Shown here: positions 44,285-45,141 of the stretch, piece by piece
Position numbering within the stretch: the first letter of the stretch is position 1
Layout of the letters: every line of letters begins with the position of its first letter
Origin: Gnetum montanum
Lineage: Eukaryota; Streptophyta; Gnetopsida; Gnetales; Gnetaceae
Direction: 5' to 3'
Length of the DNA stretch: 45,141 nt
Assembly: GCA_015680685.1 (NCBI GenBank)
Contig: MNCI01015029.1
Location: 441,388 to 486,528 of the forward strand
Translations under genes and position numbers: made by a program
The notes under the pieces: model-generated
The model's database searches: none
Seen by the model: the letters and a program-made list of their open reading frames with translations, nothing else
What the model was told of the DNA's origin: nothing

Positions 44285-45141
44285 TGATGAGTGCCGAGGT
44301 ATCCCTACACTCAACCATACGAATACGAGCGTGCACGCGTGATCCGGTCGAACTCCGTAGACTAAATGCCTCAACGCCACAAGAAACACTTGGGGTTAAT
44401 CGTTCGTTGTCTTCCCAGGCTTGCTTGTAAGTGTCAAGGTGTATGGTTAAGCAAGTCTGAGGTATGTGATTTTTTTGGTATTTTTCGGTTTATCTTCTAT
44501 GCTATCAGAGGACAGGGTTGAGAAACTAAGCTAATTCTAACTAATTTCCTAAGTCTAAGTTAACTAGCGTCAGCATCCGTTCCCACTTACCAGATAGACC
44601 TTGAACTATGCAACTGTGGCTTACCAAATGCTAATCGTTACTGGGATCACAACACATAATGCAAGTGCTCGAAGTGGTCGTACTGAGGCACCTATTTAGC
44701 TTAAGTGTTATAAGCAGCCGATTCCTTAGCTAGCCGTACACACCCGTGGGTGCTCGTAACTAAGTCGTACTTATCACATGTTCTAGCCTAGCAATGAGTA
44801 GCCAATTCCTTGAGTAGCTGTACACATTGGACTACCACTGGGATTACCAAGCATAGAATCCTGGAATACGCTACTGGGTTACCAAGCAGCCAATGCTGGT
44901 AATCAAGTCGTACTTATGCGTTGCGACAAGCAACCGATTCCTTGACTAGTCGTACACGTCCGTAGACACTCGTAATCAAGTCGTACTTGTGCGCACTAGG
45001 AAAGCAGTAAATAAACAACAATAAATGAAACCACGTACGACAAGGTTTATCCAATCAAGTTCGTCTTTATTGCCATACACAACTTGGGTTCAGGTTACAA
45101 GCTGCTCGAATAAAGAGCCGTTCACTCTAGGACTCCTACTG
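44285..45141 (-). repeat. C-type LTR C3, runs off the window
   Basis: It begins TGATGAG like the C2 LTR and shares CTCAACCATACGAAT, GGTATGGTTAAG and the TTATCC...GAATAAAG...CGTTCACTCTA block. It keeps more CpG than C1 and C2, so it is the youngest of the three. Positions 44700-45000 hold a repeat of CCGATTCCTTGACTAG, CGTACAC and TCAAGTCGTACTT words. It has cut element A in the protease tail. Confidence 0.8.

Overview
The window is repeat-rich nuclear DNA from a large-genome land plant (lineage not decided; a gymnosperm or another plant with old, slowly purged repeats would fit). I find no ordinary host gene, rRNA or tRNA. Almost everything belongs to nested, decayed Ty3/gypsy LTR retrotransposons whose gag-pol strand is the minus strand. 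There is one 143-base assembly gap (12594-12736).

Layout, left to right. C1: 3' LTR (about 149-953), noncoding region, integrase remnant (3080-4345), then a possible SINE and a LINE remnant. C2: a related element whose 3' LTR (6674-7551) sits in C1, followed by a decayed minus-strand extra gene (7862-10660) and a noncoding region homologous to C1. A: a large element inserted in C2 at 12479. It has a 3' LTR (12479-14170), 3' region, and integrase end (15760-16483); after the B insertion come the rest of pol (35225-37923), an antisense gene (38502-43524) and a protease tail (44170-44284). B: a complete but dead element inserted in the integrase of A (16484-35219). It has two LTRs, near-matching 5-bp target duplications (GTATT/ATATT), PBS, PPT, gag, protease, antisense gene and truncated RT. 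D: a solo LTR (27220-28930) inserted in the protease of B with perfect 5-bp duplications (AGGTT). At 44285 a third C-type LTR (C3) cuts A and runs off the window.

A and B have Gag with an ADWY-type core, a protease, a Tat/Ogre-like RT, RNase H, a second RNase H and an integrase, which fits the Tat lineage. Their striking feature is an eight-exon gene on the opposite strand, between protease and RT, present in both. Exon lengths and intron phases agree between the copies wherever they can be checked. Its N-terminal part resembles the NIF/FCP1 (HAD) phosphatase domain, but the catalytic acids are replaced in both copies. The middle is a conserved region of unknown function and the C-terminal part is charged and probably coiled-coil.

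Two noncoding systems accompany it. First, more than 35 short units, each AGTTTA followed by a small dyad whose two arms co-vary (GGCC/GGCC, GTC/GAC, AGTC/GACT, CATC/GATG), occur at three fixed places in both elements: on each side of the antisense gene and after integrase. Second, each element has its own short word (A: GCGTGAG; B: GCGTA-T/A/G-AC; D: ACGCTCATCACGC), spread through its LTR and, in A and B, through the 5' part and intron 1 of the antisense gene, and in B the leader. Same places, different words, is what a co-evolving DNA-binding or anti-silencing system would leave; this is inference. All copies here are broken by stops and frameshifts, many of the stops being C-to-T type.
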